59,563 nt of DNA from an uncultured Lachnospiraceae bacterium (GCA_947178145.1 CAMWXE010000026.1:1-59563), one strand, 5' to 3'; positions 44,001 to 52,699 are shown, counted from the stretch's first letter. The notes: generated by a model from the sequence alone, not told the origin. Numbers and translations are program-made.

Positions 44001-45863
44001 ATGAGAAATTTAGCATTAAACGATGAGATTTTATTGAAAATAGAAAAACCTGCACGCTACATCGGAAACGAAGTAAACAGCGTGGTTAAAAACAGAAACA
44101 AAATATCTGTTCGATTTGCGATGTGTTTTCCCGATGTCTATGAAATCGGCATGTCACATCTTGGCATTCAGATTCTATATGACATGTTCAATCGTTTTGA
44201 GGATACCTGGTGCGAGCGTGTCTACTCGCCGTGGCCGGATCTCGATGCGGTCATGCGTGAGAAAAAAATTCCCTTATTTGCATTGGAATCGCAGGAACCG
44301 GTTAAGGATTTTGACTTCCTGGGCATTACCATTCAGTACGAGATGTGTTACACAAATATCTTGCAGATATTGGACTTGTCACAGATACCGCTGCTGGCTG
44401 TGGAGCGGACATGGGAACATCCCATCGTGATCGGAGGCGGTCCTTGCAGCTACAATCCCGAACCGATTGCTGATTTTTTTGATATTTTCTACATTGGAGA
44501 AGGGGAGACACAGTATCGTCCCCTTCTGGATTTATATAAAAAATGCAGAGCAAATGGTGTGTCAAGAGAAGAATTTCTGGCAGATGCGGCGAAGCTTCCC
44601 GGAATGTATGTACCTCAGCTTTATGAAGTCAGTTACCATGTAGACGGTACAATCAAATCCTTTGAGCCGACACGCCCCGATATTCCGAAAACAATCAGGA
44701 AAGAGATTGTCACAGATGTATCGGACACTTACTATCCAGAAAAGCCTGTTGTGCCTTTTATCAAATGTACACAGGACAGAGTAGTGCTCGAAATTCAGAG
44801 AGGCTGTATTCGCGGATGCCGTTTCTGTCAGGCTGGACAGCTGTACAGACCTGTGCGGGAGCGCGATGTGGAGATGCTCAAGGATTATGCCGTAAAAATG
44901 CTTGATAATACGGGGTATGATGAAATATCACTGAGCTCTTTGAGTTCCAGTGATTATTCCCATCTCGAAGAACTTGTAACTTTCCTAATCGACAAATGCC
45001 GTGAAAAAAAGGTCAATATCTCGCTTCCTTCCCTTCGAATCGATGCTTTTTCGCTCGATGTCATGGAGAAGGTGCAGGATGTCCGGAAAAGCAGCCTGAC
45101 GTTTGCGCCGGAAGCCGGAAGCCAGCGCCTTAGAAATGTTATCAATAAAGGTTTGACGGAAGAAGTCATTTTAAAAGGTGCCACTCTGGCCTTTGAGGGC
45201 GGCTGGAACCGCGTAAAGCTTTATTTTATGCTTGGACTGCCGACGGAGACCGAAGAGGATATCAGGGGGATTGCTACGCTTTCCAACAAGATTGCGGTCG
45301 CTTTTTATGAGACTGTACCAAAAGAAAAAAGGAATGGAAAGGTGCAGATTGTCGCCAGCACATCCTTTTTTATTCCCAAGCCGTTTACCCCATTTCAGTG
45401 GGCGCCGCAATGTACGAAGGAGCAGTTTTTAGAGAAGGCTTATATGACAAGAAGAGCGATCGCAGAGCAGTTGAATCAGAAGAGTATCAAGTATAATTGG
45501 CATGAGGCTGATGCCAGTGTCATGGAGGGAATTCTTGCCCGCGGTGACAGGCGTCTGTGTGAACCAATCCTGAAAGCCTATCAAAAAGGATGTATCTTTG
45601 ATGCGTGGGGTGAATATTACAAACACGATGTATGGATGGAGACTTTTGCGGAATGCGGTATTGATACAAGCTTTTATACGACGCGTGAGCGTAGGCTTGA
45701 CGAGATCTTTCCATGGGATTTTATTGACTGCGGCGTATCGAAGGAGTTTTTAAAGCGGGAATGGCAGCGGGCGCTTGACGAACAGGTGACGCCAAACTGT
45801 CAGCAGCAGTGCAATGCCTGTGGCGCAGCCAGATTTCAGTGCGGAATATGCATTGCAAAATAG
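44001..45863 (+). CDS. TIGR03960 family B12-binding-domain/radical SAM protein
   Basis: This is a radical SAM protein of unknown reaction, part of a conserved clostridial pair with the next gene. The 620 residues carry an N-terminal cobalamin-binding-like region (SHLGIQILYDMFN, VIGGGPCSYNPEPIADFFD, IGEGE). The iron-sulfur motif is RGCIRGCRFCQAG, and a TIM-barrel part with LPSLRIDAFSLDVMEKV and TFAPEAGSQRLRNVIN follows. The C-terminus has clustered cysteines (CQQQCNACGAARFQC). Start 44001 is preferred over ATG 43995 because GGGAA ends only 6 bases before it. An rRNA or ribosome-linked role is inferred from its constant place before rng and rplU. Confidence 0.88.
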   Translation: MRNLALNDEILLKIEKPARYIGNEVNSVVKNRNKISVRFAMCFPDVYEIGMSHLGIQILYDMFNRFEDTWCERVYSPWPDLDAVMREKKIPLFALESQEPVKDFDFLGITIQYEMCYTNILQILDLSQIPLLAVERTWEHPIVIGGGPCSYNPEPIADFFDIFYIGEGETQYRPLLDLYKKCRANGVSREEFLADAAKLPGMYVPQLYEVSYHVDGTIKSFEPTRPDIPKTIRKEIVTDVSDTYYPEKPVVPFIKCTQDRVVLEIQRGCIRGCRFCQAGQLYRPVRERDVEMLKDYAVKMLDNTGYDEISLSSLSSSDYSHLEELVTFLIDKCREKKVNISLPSLRIDAFSLDVMEKVQDVRKSSLTFAPEAGSQRLRNVINKGLTEEVILKGATLAFEGGWNRVKLYFMLGLPTETEEDIRGIATLSNKIAVAFYETVPKEKRNGKVQIVASTSFFIPKPFTPFQWAPQCTKEQFLEKAYMTRRAIAEQLNQKSIKYNWHEADASVMEGILARGDRRLCEPILKAYQKGCIFDAWGEYYKHDVWMETFAECGIDTSFYTTRERRLDEIFPWDFIDCGVSKEFLKREWQRALDEQVTPNCQQQCNACGAARFQCGICIAK

Positions 45864-45908
45864 CATGTCAGTTATAGGAGTTGAAACGGTAACAGTTAGG
45901 AGGGAAAC

Positions 45909-46619
45909 GTGAAATTAAGAATAAAATTTTCAAAGCATGGTGTGCTTAGATTTATTGGACATCTCGATGTCATGCGTTATTTTCAGAAAGCGATACGACG
46001 CGCAGGAATTGATATTGCGTATTCGACAGGCTTTAGCCCGCATCAGATTATGTCCTTTGCAGCCCCGCTTGGCGTGGGACTTGAGAGCAATGGCGAATAT
46101 ATGGACATTGAAGTCAATACGCTGACAAGCTCCAAAGAGTTGACTGATTCGCTCAATTCACAGATGGTCGATGGGATTGAAGTGCTGGAAGTCAAGCTTC
46201 TTCCGGACAATGCAGGAAACGCTATGGCAAGCGTTGCAGCGGCCCGTTACACAATTGCTTTTCGTGAAGGTTATCAGCCTGACTTTTTGACTCAAACAGT
46301 TATAGGTGACTTCTTTGGTCAAGATGAGATAATTGTGACGAAAAAAACGAAAAAAAGCGAATTGACCTTTGATATGAGACCATATATTTATGTGTGTGAT
46401 TATGACGAAGAACACAAATCCATTAGCCTGACTGTCGATGCAAGCAGTGCTGGCAACATCAAGCCTGCGCTTGTTGTCAAAGCTTTATTTGACTATACGA
46501 ATCAGGTATTCGATGAATTTGGATTGTTAATTACACGCGAGGAGACTTATACCAATGTTGGAACTGCGGAAGATATTCAGCTAAAACCACTGGGATTTGT
46601 CGGAAGCAATTATGGATGA
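45909..46619 (+). CDS. DUF2344 (TIGR03936) radical-SAM-linked protein
   Basis: This 236-residue protein is always found next to, or fused with, the TIGR03960 radical SAM protein. The N-terminus KFSKHGVLRFIGHLDVMRYF, then AYSTGFSPHQIMSFAAPLGVG, is diagnostic. The fold has been compared with tRNA/rRNA-modifying proteins, but no activity is established to my knowledge. Start is GTG 45909, six bases after AGGAGGG. In related genomes rng follows immediately; here about 690 bases carrying a HEPN-like gene lie between. Confidence 0.88.
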   Translation: MKLRIKFSKHGVLRFIGHLDVMRYFQKAIRRAGIDIAYSTGFSPHQIMSFAAPLGVGLESNGEYMDIEVNTLTSSKELTDSLNSQMVDGIEVLEVKLLPDNAGNAMASVAAARYTIAFREGYQPDFLTQTVIGDFFGQDEIIVTKKTKKSELTFDMRPYIYVCDYDEEHKSISLTVDASSAGNIKPALVVKALFDYTNQVFDEFGLLITREETYTNVGTAEDIQLKPLGFVGSNYG

Positions 46620-46626
46620 ATGGAAG

Positions 46627-46667
46627 TTACTGTTTACAGGTCAGAAAACTACTGTTCGCAGGTCAGG
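46627..46667 (+). repeat. Short imperfect tandem repeat after the DUF2344 gene
   Basis: Two units, TTACTGTTTACAGGTCAGAA and CTACTGTTCGCAGGTCAGGA, stand about 23 bases apart in the non-coding gap. Their origin is unknown. The second is followed at once by a partial copy of the rng start region. Confidence 0.5.
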
Positions 46668-46702
46668 AATGCGCTATGTCATGGCAAAATAGAGTATACC
46701 TG

Positions 46703-46729
46703 TTGTAATCCAATAAATTGTGCTATAAT
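46703..46729 (+). promoter_or_regulatory. Promoter of the HEPN-like gene
   Basis: TTGTAA 46703-46708 and TGC-TATAAT (hexamer 46724-46729) are 15 bases apart. The extended -10 compensates for the short spacer. Confidence 0.5.
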
Positions 46730-46772
46730 AGAGTAGTTAGGAACTGTAAAACTTTTAACAAGGAGGTACAGA

Positions 46773-47231
46773 ATGACCATTAAAAGTGACCAAAGCATTG
46801 TATACAAAAGTATTGCAGATAAAATATCTGCTGCCAGAACGGAACTTGGCATGGCAGGCGACATTGCACATCAGATATACCAGTCCCGTCAAATAGAACC
46901 TGATGAGAATCAACTGATGAAAAACTTTTATTACAGTATCTACCACCTTGTCAAAGGAATATCCATTATAGATACAGGGAAAGAATACCACCCGCATCAT
47001 GCACTCATCAGCTACTTCAACCGTGAAAGCAGGAGGAGCAATTTTCTGAATGGTACAGTACAGCTGGATGATACATTCCGATCCGGGCTCGACAGATTGT
47101 TTGTCCTGTGCGACCAGTATGATTACAGAGAGCGATTTGTCGACGAGGAGGACTATCAGGAGGCGGAGGCTCTGTGGAAGAAAATGTATCCGGAACTGGA
47201 AAATATACTTACAAATATCATCAAGGGATGA
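46773..47231 (+). CDS. HEPN-like small protein
   Basis: The 152-residue protein has a helical pattern like HEPN-domain proteins: FYYSIYHLVKGISII in place of the usual YYA...A core helix, then HPHHALISYF, and a C-terminal QYDYRERFVDEEDYQEAEALWKK resembling the R..aDY motif. HEPN proteins are often RNases of toxin-antitoxin or defence modules, but the catalytic R-x4-6-H is not obvious here. No nucleotidyltransferase (MNT) partner is adjacent. AAGGAGG precedes the ATG, and it has its own promoter. It breaks the normally tight DUF2344-rng order, so it looks inserted. The fold call is moderate; function is unknown. Confidence 0.5.
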   Translation: MTIKSDQSIVYKSIADKISAARTELGMAGDIAHQIYQSRQIEPDENQLMKNFYYSIYHLVKGISIIDTGKEYHPHHALISYFNRESRRSNFLNGTVQLDDTFRSGLDRLFVLCDQYDYRERFVDEEDYQEAEALWKKMYPELENILTNIIKG

Positions 47232-47283
47232 TATTTTATCATCAAAGGATGATATTTTATCATCAAGGGATGATAAAATTTTT
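47217..47283 (+). repeat. Three tandem hairpin repeats ending in a terminator
   Basis: Three 21-base units (47217, 47238, 47259) each contain ATCATC-AAGG-GATGAT, a self-complementary hairpin; the middle unit has AAAGG. The first overlaps the stop codon of the HEPN-like gene. The last forms a longer perfect stem, ATTTTATCATC with GATGATAAAAT, followed by T4, so it can act as a terminator in front of rng. The units can also pair with each other. Confidence 0.75.
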
Positions 47284-47305
47284 ATGTGCGTTTAAGGAGG
47301 TGTGA

Positions 47306-48649
47306 TTGCGGATGGGAGCCATGCGCTATGTCATAACAAACTACAAGGATGGTATACTGTCATTTGTATTGGACGCCAAAAGTGGTAAAATGGAATCGGT
47401 AGTTTTCACATGTTCCGACGAAAACGCGAAAATAGGAGATATTTTTGTTGCAAAAGTGAAAAATGTCGCAAAGCAAATTCACGCGGCATTTATCGATTAT
47501 GCGCCAAACAAGAAAGGCTATCTGCCTGTTAATATAGATTATGTGCCTGTCCTGACAAACCGCCAGTACGACGGCAGGATATTGGCCGGCGATGAAATCC
47601 TGGTACAGCTTGAAAAGGAAGCTGTGCGGACAAAAGAGCCTGTATTTACCACAAATCTGTCATTGGCTGGCAAATATAGTGTCATTTCCTACGGCAACAC
47701 CTACAAAGGAGTGTCAAGAAAGTGTTCCAAAGCTGAGAAGGAACTTCTTCGTACAGCTATCCCGCAGGAAATCGAATGTGGTGTTGTCATTCGCACAAAT
47801 GCAGCATCCCTATTGCATACATCAGATGCGGAGGGCACAAAAAGCACATCCTTGTTGCCTTTATGCAGTGCGCCTGGTTTGGTGGCCGCAACAGACATAT
47901 CATCATCGACTATGTATACAGACCAGACAGAGTCCATAGATGTGCTGAAGCCAGTCAGGGATGAGATTCAATATCTAAACGACAAAATGTCCACCCTGCT
48001 TCATGATGGAATTCACAGAACATGCTACAGCAGGATTTGGAATGCCACGCCCTCCTACCTGACCAGTTTGCGGGATGAGGGACTTGTATACCAGCAGATT
48101 GTCACGGATAATGCGCTGATTTATAATGAAATAAAGGATTTTGCGGCACTTTATATGCCGGAGCAGCTCGCCAATATCTCACTGTATCAGGATGACTCGT
48201 ATCCGCTTTTGAAGCTTTATCGCGTGGAAACACATCTTGGCGAACTGCTCTCCAAAAAAGTCTGGCTCAAATCCGGCGCCTATCTGGTTATTGAAAAGAC
48301 GGAAGCAATGTATGTAATCGACGTCAACTCTGGAAAAAATATTTCGAAAAAGGATACTGCGGAGTACATCTATCAGATTAATCTGGAAGCTGCTGATGAA
48401 ATTATGCGGCAGATCCGTCTCAGAAACCTTTCTGGAATGATATTAGTTGATTTCATCAATATGGACGACGCTGCAAAAGACAACACACTTTTGCAGGAAT
48501 TAAGAATTCTTGCAAAAAAAGATCATATTCTCACAACGGTCGTCGACATCACGGCGCTTGGACTTGTCGAAATTACCCGAAAGAAGACAACAAAGTCGCT
48601 GGCAGAACAGCTTAATCAAAGAGGTACCTATGAAGAATACGAAAAATAA
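47306..48649 (+). CDS. rng: Ribonuclease G/E family protein
   Basis: This endoribonuclease cleaves AU-rich single-stranded RNA in rRNA maturation and mRNA decay. The 447 residues are short for the family. They show the S1-like domain (GDIFVAKVKNVAKQIHAAFIDYA, GYLPVN), the 5'-sensor and RNase H-like parts, and the catalytic acids in YVIDVNSGKN and ILVDFINM. The Zn-link CPxC motif of RNase E is missing. AAGGAGG lies at 47294-47300; TTG 47306 is well spaced, and ATG 47312 is the alternative. It precedes the rplU-rpmA-obg cluster. Confidence 0.88.
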   Translation: MRMGAMRYVITNYKDGILSFVLDAKSGKMESVVFTCSDENAKIGDIFVAKVKNVAKQIHAAFIDYAPNKKGYLPVNIDYVPVLTNRQYDGRILAGDEILVQLEKEAVRTKEPVFTTNLSLAGKYSVISYGNTYKGVSRKCSKAEKELLRTAIPQEIECGVVIRTNAASLLHTSDAEGTKSTSLLPLCSAPGLVAATDISSSTMYTDQTESIDVLKPVRDEIQYLNDKMSTLLHDGIHRTCYSRIWNATPSYLTSLRDEGLVYQQIVTDNALIYNEIKDFAALYMPEQLANISLYQDDSYPLLKLYRVETHLGELLSKKVWLKSGAYLVIEKTEAMYVIDVNSGKNISKKDTAEYIYQINLEAADEIMRQIRLRNLSGMILVDFINMDDAAKDNTLLQELRILAKKDHILTTVVDITALGLVEITRKKTTKSLAEQLNQRGTYEEYEK

Positions 48650-48806
48650 GACAATTCTTAATGATGGAGGAGATTCATGATTTGTACCATGGTCAGCTGG
48701 CTCTGTAAGTGGATTGATGAAAACGGTGACAGACGATGGACAATCAAAATGTCGAGAATGCAGAGAAAGAATTGCTTAAAAGTGATAATACGCTGTTTGA
48801 TAAAAC

Positions 48807-49208
48807 ATGGGACACGCATTACAGAAATTTCAGGAAATTATGAAAGCAGAATACAGAAAAGAGGACGCAGTTTTCCTGGAACAGCATGGGCGACTGTTGT
48901 TTTTGTGCTTTATGAAACCCATCATAAATGGAAAAGGCAACTATTATGTAGAGCCAGTAACGCGTAACAACACGCGTATGGACGTAGTGATATCCTATGG
49001 TGGGCAGGAATATATTATTGAACTCAAAATATGGCATGGACAACAATCTCGTCAAAAAGGACTCAATCAGCTTTGTGATTATCTTGAAAGCAGAAATAGT
49101 AACAAAGGATATTTAATCAGTTTTAACTTTAACGAAAATAAAGAATATATACAAAACACGATTATTTTGAAAAACGGCAGCAAAGAGATCTATGAAATTG
49201 TCGTATAA
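48807..49208 (+). pseudogene. C-terminal fragment of an AAA-ATPase/PD-(D/E)XK nuclease protein
   Basis: The 133 residues match only the C-terminal nuclease-like domain of a family of about 500-residue ATP-binding proteins: FLEQHGRLLFLCFMKPIING, TRNNTRMDVVISYGGQEY, IIELKIWHGQQSRQKGLNQL, CDYLESRNSNKGYLISFNF. The D...E-x-K core (DVVI, ELK) is intact. The ATPase part is missing; upstream, 48650-48806 contains stops in all frames I followed and no ribosome binding site fits the ATG. I judge it a remnant, though expression as a free domain is not excluded. It lies between rng and rplU, normally adjacent genes. Confidence 0.65.
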
Positions 49209-49255
49209 ATTTTGTGGATATCTCAGGAAATCGTATAAATCAGGCAAAAAGAATA

Positions 49256-49284
49256 TTGACAATCACCCGCAACAATGCTAATAT
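49256..49284 (+). promoter_or_regulatory. Promoter of rplU-prp-rpmA
   Basis: TTGACA 49256-49261 and TAATAT 49279-49284 with 17-base spacing, about 85 bases before rplU. Confidence 0.75.
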
Positions 49285-49289
49285 ATATG

Positions 49290-49360
49290 AGTATGCCGCA
49301 TAACTAGGTTCAAGTGTATTTTCAAAATACTACCAAAGTTAGCGAGTAATTATTTAGGAG
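49290..49360 (+). promoter_or_regulatory. Structured leader of rplU, possible L21 leader
   Basis: The short untranslated leader holds GTATTTTC/AAAATAC and the flanking pairs AACTAGGT with ACCAAAGTT, so a two-part stem is possible. Autoregulatory L21 leaders are known upstream of rplU in Firmicutes; this assignment rests on position and foldability only. Confidence 0.4.
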
Positions 49361-49367
49361 GTGCAAT

Positions 49368-49673
49368 ATGTACGCAATTATTGCAACAGGTGGAAAGCAG
49401 TACAAGGTTTCCGAAGGAGATGTAATCAAGGTAGAAAAGCTTGACGCAGAGGCAGGAAACACTGTAACTTTTGACAATGTTATTGCTGTTAGCAATGATT
49501 CTCTTAAGGTAGGCGCTGATGTAGCTAACGCAACTGTTTCCGCTACTGTTATGGAGCAGGGCAGAGGTAAGAAAGTCATCGTTTACAAGTATAAGAGAAA
49601 GACAGGCTATCACAAGAAGAACGGTCATAGACAAGCATACACTCAGGTTAAGATTGATAAAATCAACGCTTAA
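49368..49673 (+). CDS. rplU: 50S ribosomal protein L21
   Basis: L21 binds 23S rRNA in the large subunit. The 101 residues show the standard start [18 protein letters not shown] and the end [26 protein letters not shown] precedes the ATG. It begins the conserved rplU-prp-rpmA operon, with a consensus promoter and a structured leader. Confidence 0.97.
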   Translation: MYAIIATGGKQYKVSEGDVIKVEKLDAEAGNTVTFDNVIAVSNDSLKVGADVANATVSATVMEQGRGKKVIVYKYKRKTGYHKKNGHRQAYTQVKIDKINA

Positions 49674-49696
49674 TAGATGTTGTTCGTTTAGATAGT

Positions 49697-50044
49697 ATGA
49701 CTACGATTGTTATTTTTAAATCCAGGGACAGCTACAAGGGATTTACCTGTATGGGACATGCAGGCTTTGGACAGTCAGGCTGTGATATTGTATGTGCCGC
49801 AATTTCGATTTTAGTAATCAATACGCTGAATTCGATAGAGGAATTGGCGAAAGAAAAGATTATTACAGAAAGCGATGAAAAAGAAGGCTATATTGAGTGT
49901 CATTTCCCTGATGAAATCAATGAAAAGACAAAGCTTTTCATGGACTCTCTGGTGTTGGGTTTAAAAGGAATCGAACAAAATTACGGCAAGAAAACTTTTT
50001 CGAAGAAGAAGCGATATTTCGAGCTCATAATCAAGGAGGTGTAG
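49697..50044 (+). CDS. prp: Ribosomal-processing cysteine protease Prp
   Basis: Prp removes the N-terminal extension of L27 in Firmicutes, a step essential for ribosome assembly. The 115 residues carry the catalytic His in [10 protein letters not shown] and the catalytic Cys in [10 protein letters not shown]. It lies between rplU and rpmA as usual. The adjacent L27 has the matching extension and cleavage motif. The ribosome binding site is weak (GTTTAG region before ATG 49697), which may keep its level below that of the ribosomal proteins. Confidence 0.93.
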   Translation: MTTIVIFKSRDSYKGFTCMGHAGFGQSGCDIVCAAISILVINTLNSIEELAKEKIITESDEKEGYIECHFPDEINEKTKLFMDSLVLGLKGIEQNYGKKTFSKKKRYFELIIKEV

Positions 50045-50048
50045 TACC

Positions 50049-50336
50049 ATGATGAAGTTAAATCTTCAGTTTTTTGCTCATAAAAAGGGAGTTGGTTCTA
50101 CTAAGAATGGTAGAGATTCCGAGTCGAAGAGATTAGGTGCAAAGAGAGCAGATGGTCAGTTCGTAAAGGCAGGCAACATTTTATACAGGCAGCGCGGAAC
50201 AAAGATTCATCCGGGTGTCAATGTTGGAATCGGCGGAGATGATACATTGTTTGCATTGGTTGACGGTGTACTCAGATTCGAGAGAAAAGGAAGAGACAGA
50301 AAGCAGGCTTCCGTTTATCCTGTGGAGGAGAAATAA
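50049..50336 (+). CDS. rpmA: 50S ribosomal protein L27 with cleavable N-terminus
   Basis: L27 reaches the peptidyl-transferase centre with its N-terminus. The 95-residue precursor begins [10 protein letters not shown], the extension typical of Firmicutes; Prp should cut after FFA, exposing [14 protein letters not shown]. The ATG at 50049 or the next at 50052 can serve. AAGGAGG stands before them. A strong terminator follows, ending the operon. Confidence 0.97.
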   Translation: MMKLNLQFFAHKKGVGSTKNGRDSESKRLGAKRADGQFVKAGNILYRQRGTKIHPGVNVGIGGDDTLFALVDGVLRFERKGRDRKQASVYPVEEK

Positions 50337-50356
50337 GACCACATTACGAATCTACT

Positions 50357-50385
50357 AAGGCTTCAGGTTTCACCTGAAGCCTTTT
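50357..50385 (+). terminator. Terminator after rpmA
   Basis: AAGGCTTCAGGT 50357-50368 pairs perfectly with ACCTGAAGCCTT 50372-50383 over a 3-base loop, then TT. Confidence 0.85.
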
Positions 50386-50462
50386 CCATATAGAATCAAT
50401 TGAGGTAAGGAATTTTATTTTCAGGCAGCACAGTATGAAATTTTTCAGAAAGGTTGAATTAA

Positions 50463-51758
50463 ATGTTTGCAGATAGAGCCAAAATATATATCAGAAGCGG
50501 CAAGGGCGGGGATGGACATGTATCTTTCCGGCGCGAAAAATATGTACCAAATGGCGGCCCTGACGGCGGAGATGGCGGCAATGGTGGAAGTGTGATTTTT
50601 GAGGTTGATGAAGGCCTCAACACACTGACGGATTTCCGTCATATCAGAAAGTATTGCGCGCAAGACGGAGAACAGGGAGGAAAACGAAACTGCCGTGGAA
50701 AGAACGGGGAAGACATCATTATAAAAGTTCCTGAAGGAACCGTTATAAAGGAATTAGAATCAGGAAAAATTATCGCTGATATGTCAGGTGAAAACCGCAG
50801 GCAGACCATATTAAGCGGTGGGAAAGGTGGTAATGGCAACCAGCATTATGCTACCTCCACCATGCAGGCGCCTAAATATGCACAGCCAGGACAACCATCT
50901 AAGGAGCTGAATCTTTTTCTTGAACTGAAGGTCATTGCAGACGTAGGTCTTGTCGGATTTCCCAATGTTGGAAAATCAACGCTCCTGTCACGAGTCACAA
51001 ATGCAAGACCTAAGATTGCCAATTATCATTTTACAACGTTAAATCCCAACCTTGGCGTTGTGGACCTTGATGATGGAGGCGGTTTTGTGATTGCTGATAT
51101 TCCAGGTCTCATAGAGGGGGCCTCTGAGGGCGTTGGACTCGGACATGAGTTTCTTCGCCATATAGAGCGCACAAAGGTGCTGATTCATCTGGTTGATGCT
51201 GCCTCGACAGAAGGACGGGATCCCATTGCAGATATCTATGCGATCAACAAAGAACTCAAAGCCTACAATGCAGATATTGCCCACAGACCTCAAGTAATCG
51301 CTGCCAATAAAATTGATGCGATCTATGCAGGCAGCGAAGAAGATCCTGTTGACAAGATAAAAAACGAATTCGAACCAAAGGGAATCAAAGTATTTCCTAT
51401 CTCGGCGGTCTCGGGTCAGGGATTGAACGAACTCTTGTATTTTGTAAAAGATATGCTCTCCCAAATGAATGAGCCACCGATAACCTTTGTGCCTGAATTT
51501 AATCCAGATACAGATATTGTCACAGGTAATGAACCTTATACCGTCGAATTTGACGAAAAGAAAAAGGAGTATGTTGTAGAAGGTCCCCGAATCGAAAAGA
51601 TGCTCGGATATACAAACCTTGAATCTGAACGAGGCTTTAAGTTTTTCCAGGAATTTCTTAAAAATAATGAAATACTGGATAAGTTGGAAGCGCTTGGCAT
51701 TCAGGAGGGCGATACAGTGCGGATGTATGGACTGGCATTTAACTATTATAAAGAATAA
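50463..51758 (+). CDS. obgE: GTPase Obg/CgtA
   Basis: Obg is an essential GTPase acting in late 50S assembly and stress signalling. The 431 residues have the glycine-rich Obg fold (YVPNGGPDGGDGGNGG, GKGGNGNQHYAT) and the GTPase domain with GFPNVGKST, the G3 motif DIPGLIEGAS and NKID. They end with the OCT domain (EYVVEGPRIEKMLGYTNLES, GDTVRMYGLAFNYYK). GAAAGG precedes the ATG. yhbY, nadD, yqeK and rsfS follow closely. Confidence 0.96.
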   Translation: MFADRAKIYIRSGKGGDGHVSFRREKYVPNGGPDGGDGGNGGSVIFEVDEGLNTLTDFRHIRKYCAQDGEQGGKRNCRGKNGEDIIIKVPEGTVIKELESGKIIADMSGENRRQTILSGGKGGNGNQHYATSTMQAPKYAQPGQPSKELNLFLELKVIADVGLVGFPNVGKSTLLSRVTNARPKIANYHFTTLNPNLGVVDLDDGGGFVIADIPGLIEGASEGVGLGHEFLRHIERTKVLIHLVDAASTEGRDPIADIYAINKELKAYNADIAHRPQVIAANKIDAIYAGSEEDPVDKIKNEFEPKGIKVFPISAVSGQGLNELLYFVKDMLSQMNEPPITFVPEFNPDTDIVTGNEPYTVEFDEKKKEYVVEGPRIEKMLGYTNLESERGFKFFQEFLKNNEILDKLEALGIQEGDTVRMYGLAFNYYKE

Positions 51759-51778
51759 GCGAAAGGAAATGATACTTT

Positions 51779-52072
51779 ATGATGACAAGTAAACAGAGAG
51801 CATACTTAAAAGGACTGGCAATGAATATAGAGCCCGTATTTCAAATTGGCAAAGCATCCGTGACACCCGAAAATGTAGAGGCAATTTCTGAGGTTTTTAA
51901 TACACATGAGTTGATTAAAATAGCAGTGTTAAAAAATTGTATTGACGATCCGAAAGAAATAGCAACTGTTATCTCAGAACGCACACATTCACAAGTCGTA
52001 CAGGTGATTGGAAAAAAGATTGTGCTGTACAAACCATTGAAAGAAAATCCCAAAATAATCCTGCCAAAGTAA
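51779..52072 (+). CDS. yhbY: Ribosome assembly RNA-binding protein YhbY (CRM domain)
   Basis: This small RNA-binding protein associates with pre-50S particles. The 97 residues are a single CRM domain: SKQRAYLKGLAMNIEPVFQIGK, VFNTHELIKIAVLKNC, and the end QVIGKKIVLYKP. GAAAGGAA lies before the start; ATG 51779 or 51782 are equivalent. It sits between obg and nadD as in other Firmicutes. Confidence 0.93.
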   Translation: MMTSKQRAYLKGLAMNIEPVFQIGKASVTPENVEAISEVFNTHELIKIAVLKNCIDDPKEIATVISERTHSQVVQVIGKKIVLYKPLKENPKIILPK

Positions 52073-52087
52073 TAATGGAGGTATTCC

Positions 52088-52699
52088 ATGAAAAGCAGAA
52101 AGAAAATTGGCATTATGGGAGGTACTTTTAATCCTGTTCATAATGGTCATCTATTATTAGCCATGAAAGCGCAAGAACAGGTTTTGCTTGACAAGGTTTT
52201 GTTTATGCCCAGCGGCAATTCCTATATGAAAAAAAACGTGTTGGACACTCAGAAAAGAGTTGATATGGTAGCTTTAGCCATAAAGAAATACCCTTATTTC
52301 GAGTTATCCTTAATCGAAGCGCAAAAGACAGGGAATACCTACACCTTTGAAACCTTGCAATTTCTGACAGCAGCAAATCCGGACACACAGTATTATTTCA
52401 TTATCGGAGCAGATATCTTGTTTCAAATAGAGCAGTGGCGAAATCCGGAACAAATCTTTCAAATGACAGCATTCGTATGTGCAGTGAGAGATGACTATGA
52501 TTTCGATGCGATTCAGGAAAAAGGAAATGCTTTGGCAGAATCAGGTGCAGATATCATTTATCTCAACATGCCCAAAGTAGCTGTATCATCTACAGATATA
52601 AGAGCAAAAGTAAAAAATGGCCTATCTATTTCAAAGTTAGTTCCACCAGAGGTTGCGTACTATATAGAACAGGAGCATTTATATTATGAAGAAGATTAA
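52088..52699 (+). CDS. nadD: Nicotinate-nucleotide adenylyltransferase
   Basis: NadD makes nicotinate adenine dinucleotide from nicotinate mononucleotide and ATP in NAD synthesis. The 203 residues carry the nucleotidyltransferase start IGIMGGTFNPVHNGHLLLA with the HxGH-type motif, IIGADILFQIEQWRNPEQIF, and AVSSTDIRAKVKNG, the late substrate-binding motif. GGAGG precedes the ATG. It overlaps yqeK by 14 bases. Confidence 0.94.
   Translation: MKSRKKIGIMGGTFNPVHNGHLLLAMKAQEQVLLDKVLFMPSGNSYMKKNVLDTQKRVDMVALAIKKYPYFELSLIEAQKTGNTYTFETLQFLTAANPDTQYYFIIGADILFQIEQWRNPEQIFQMTAFVCAVRDDYDFDAIQEKGNALAESGADIIYLNMPKVAVSSTDIRAKVKNGLSISKLVPPEVAYYIEQEHLYYEED

Noticed and set aside
47217..47283. A small CRISPR array
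   Set aside because: The units are contiguous palindromes of 21 bases without unique spacers, and no cas genes are present.
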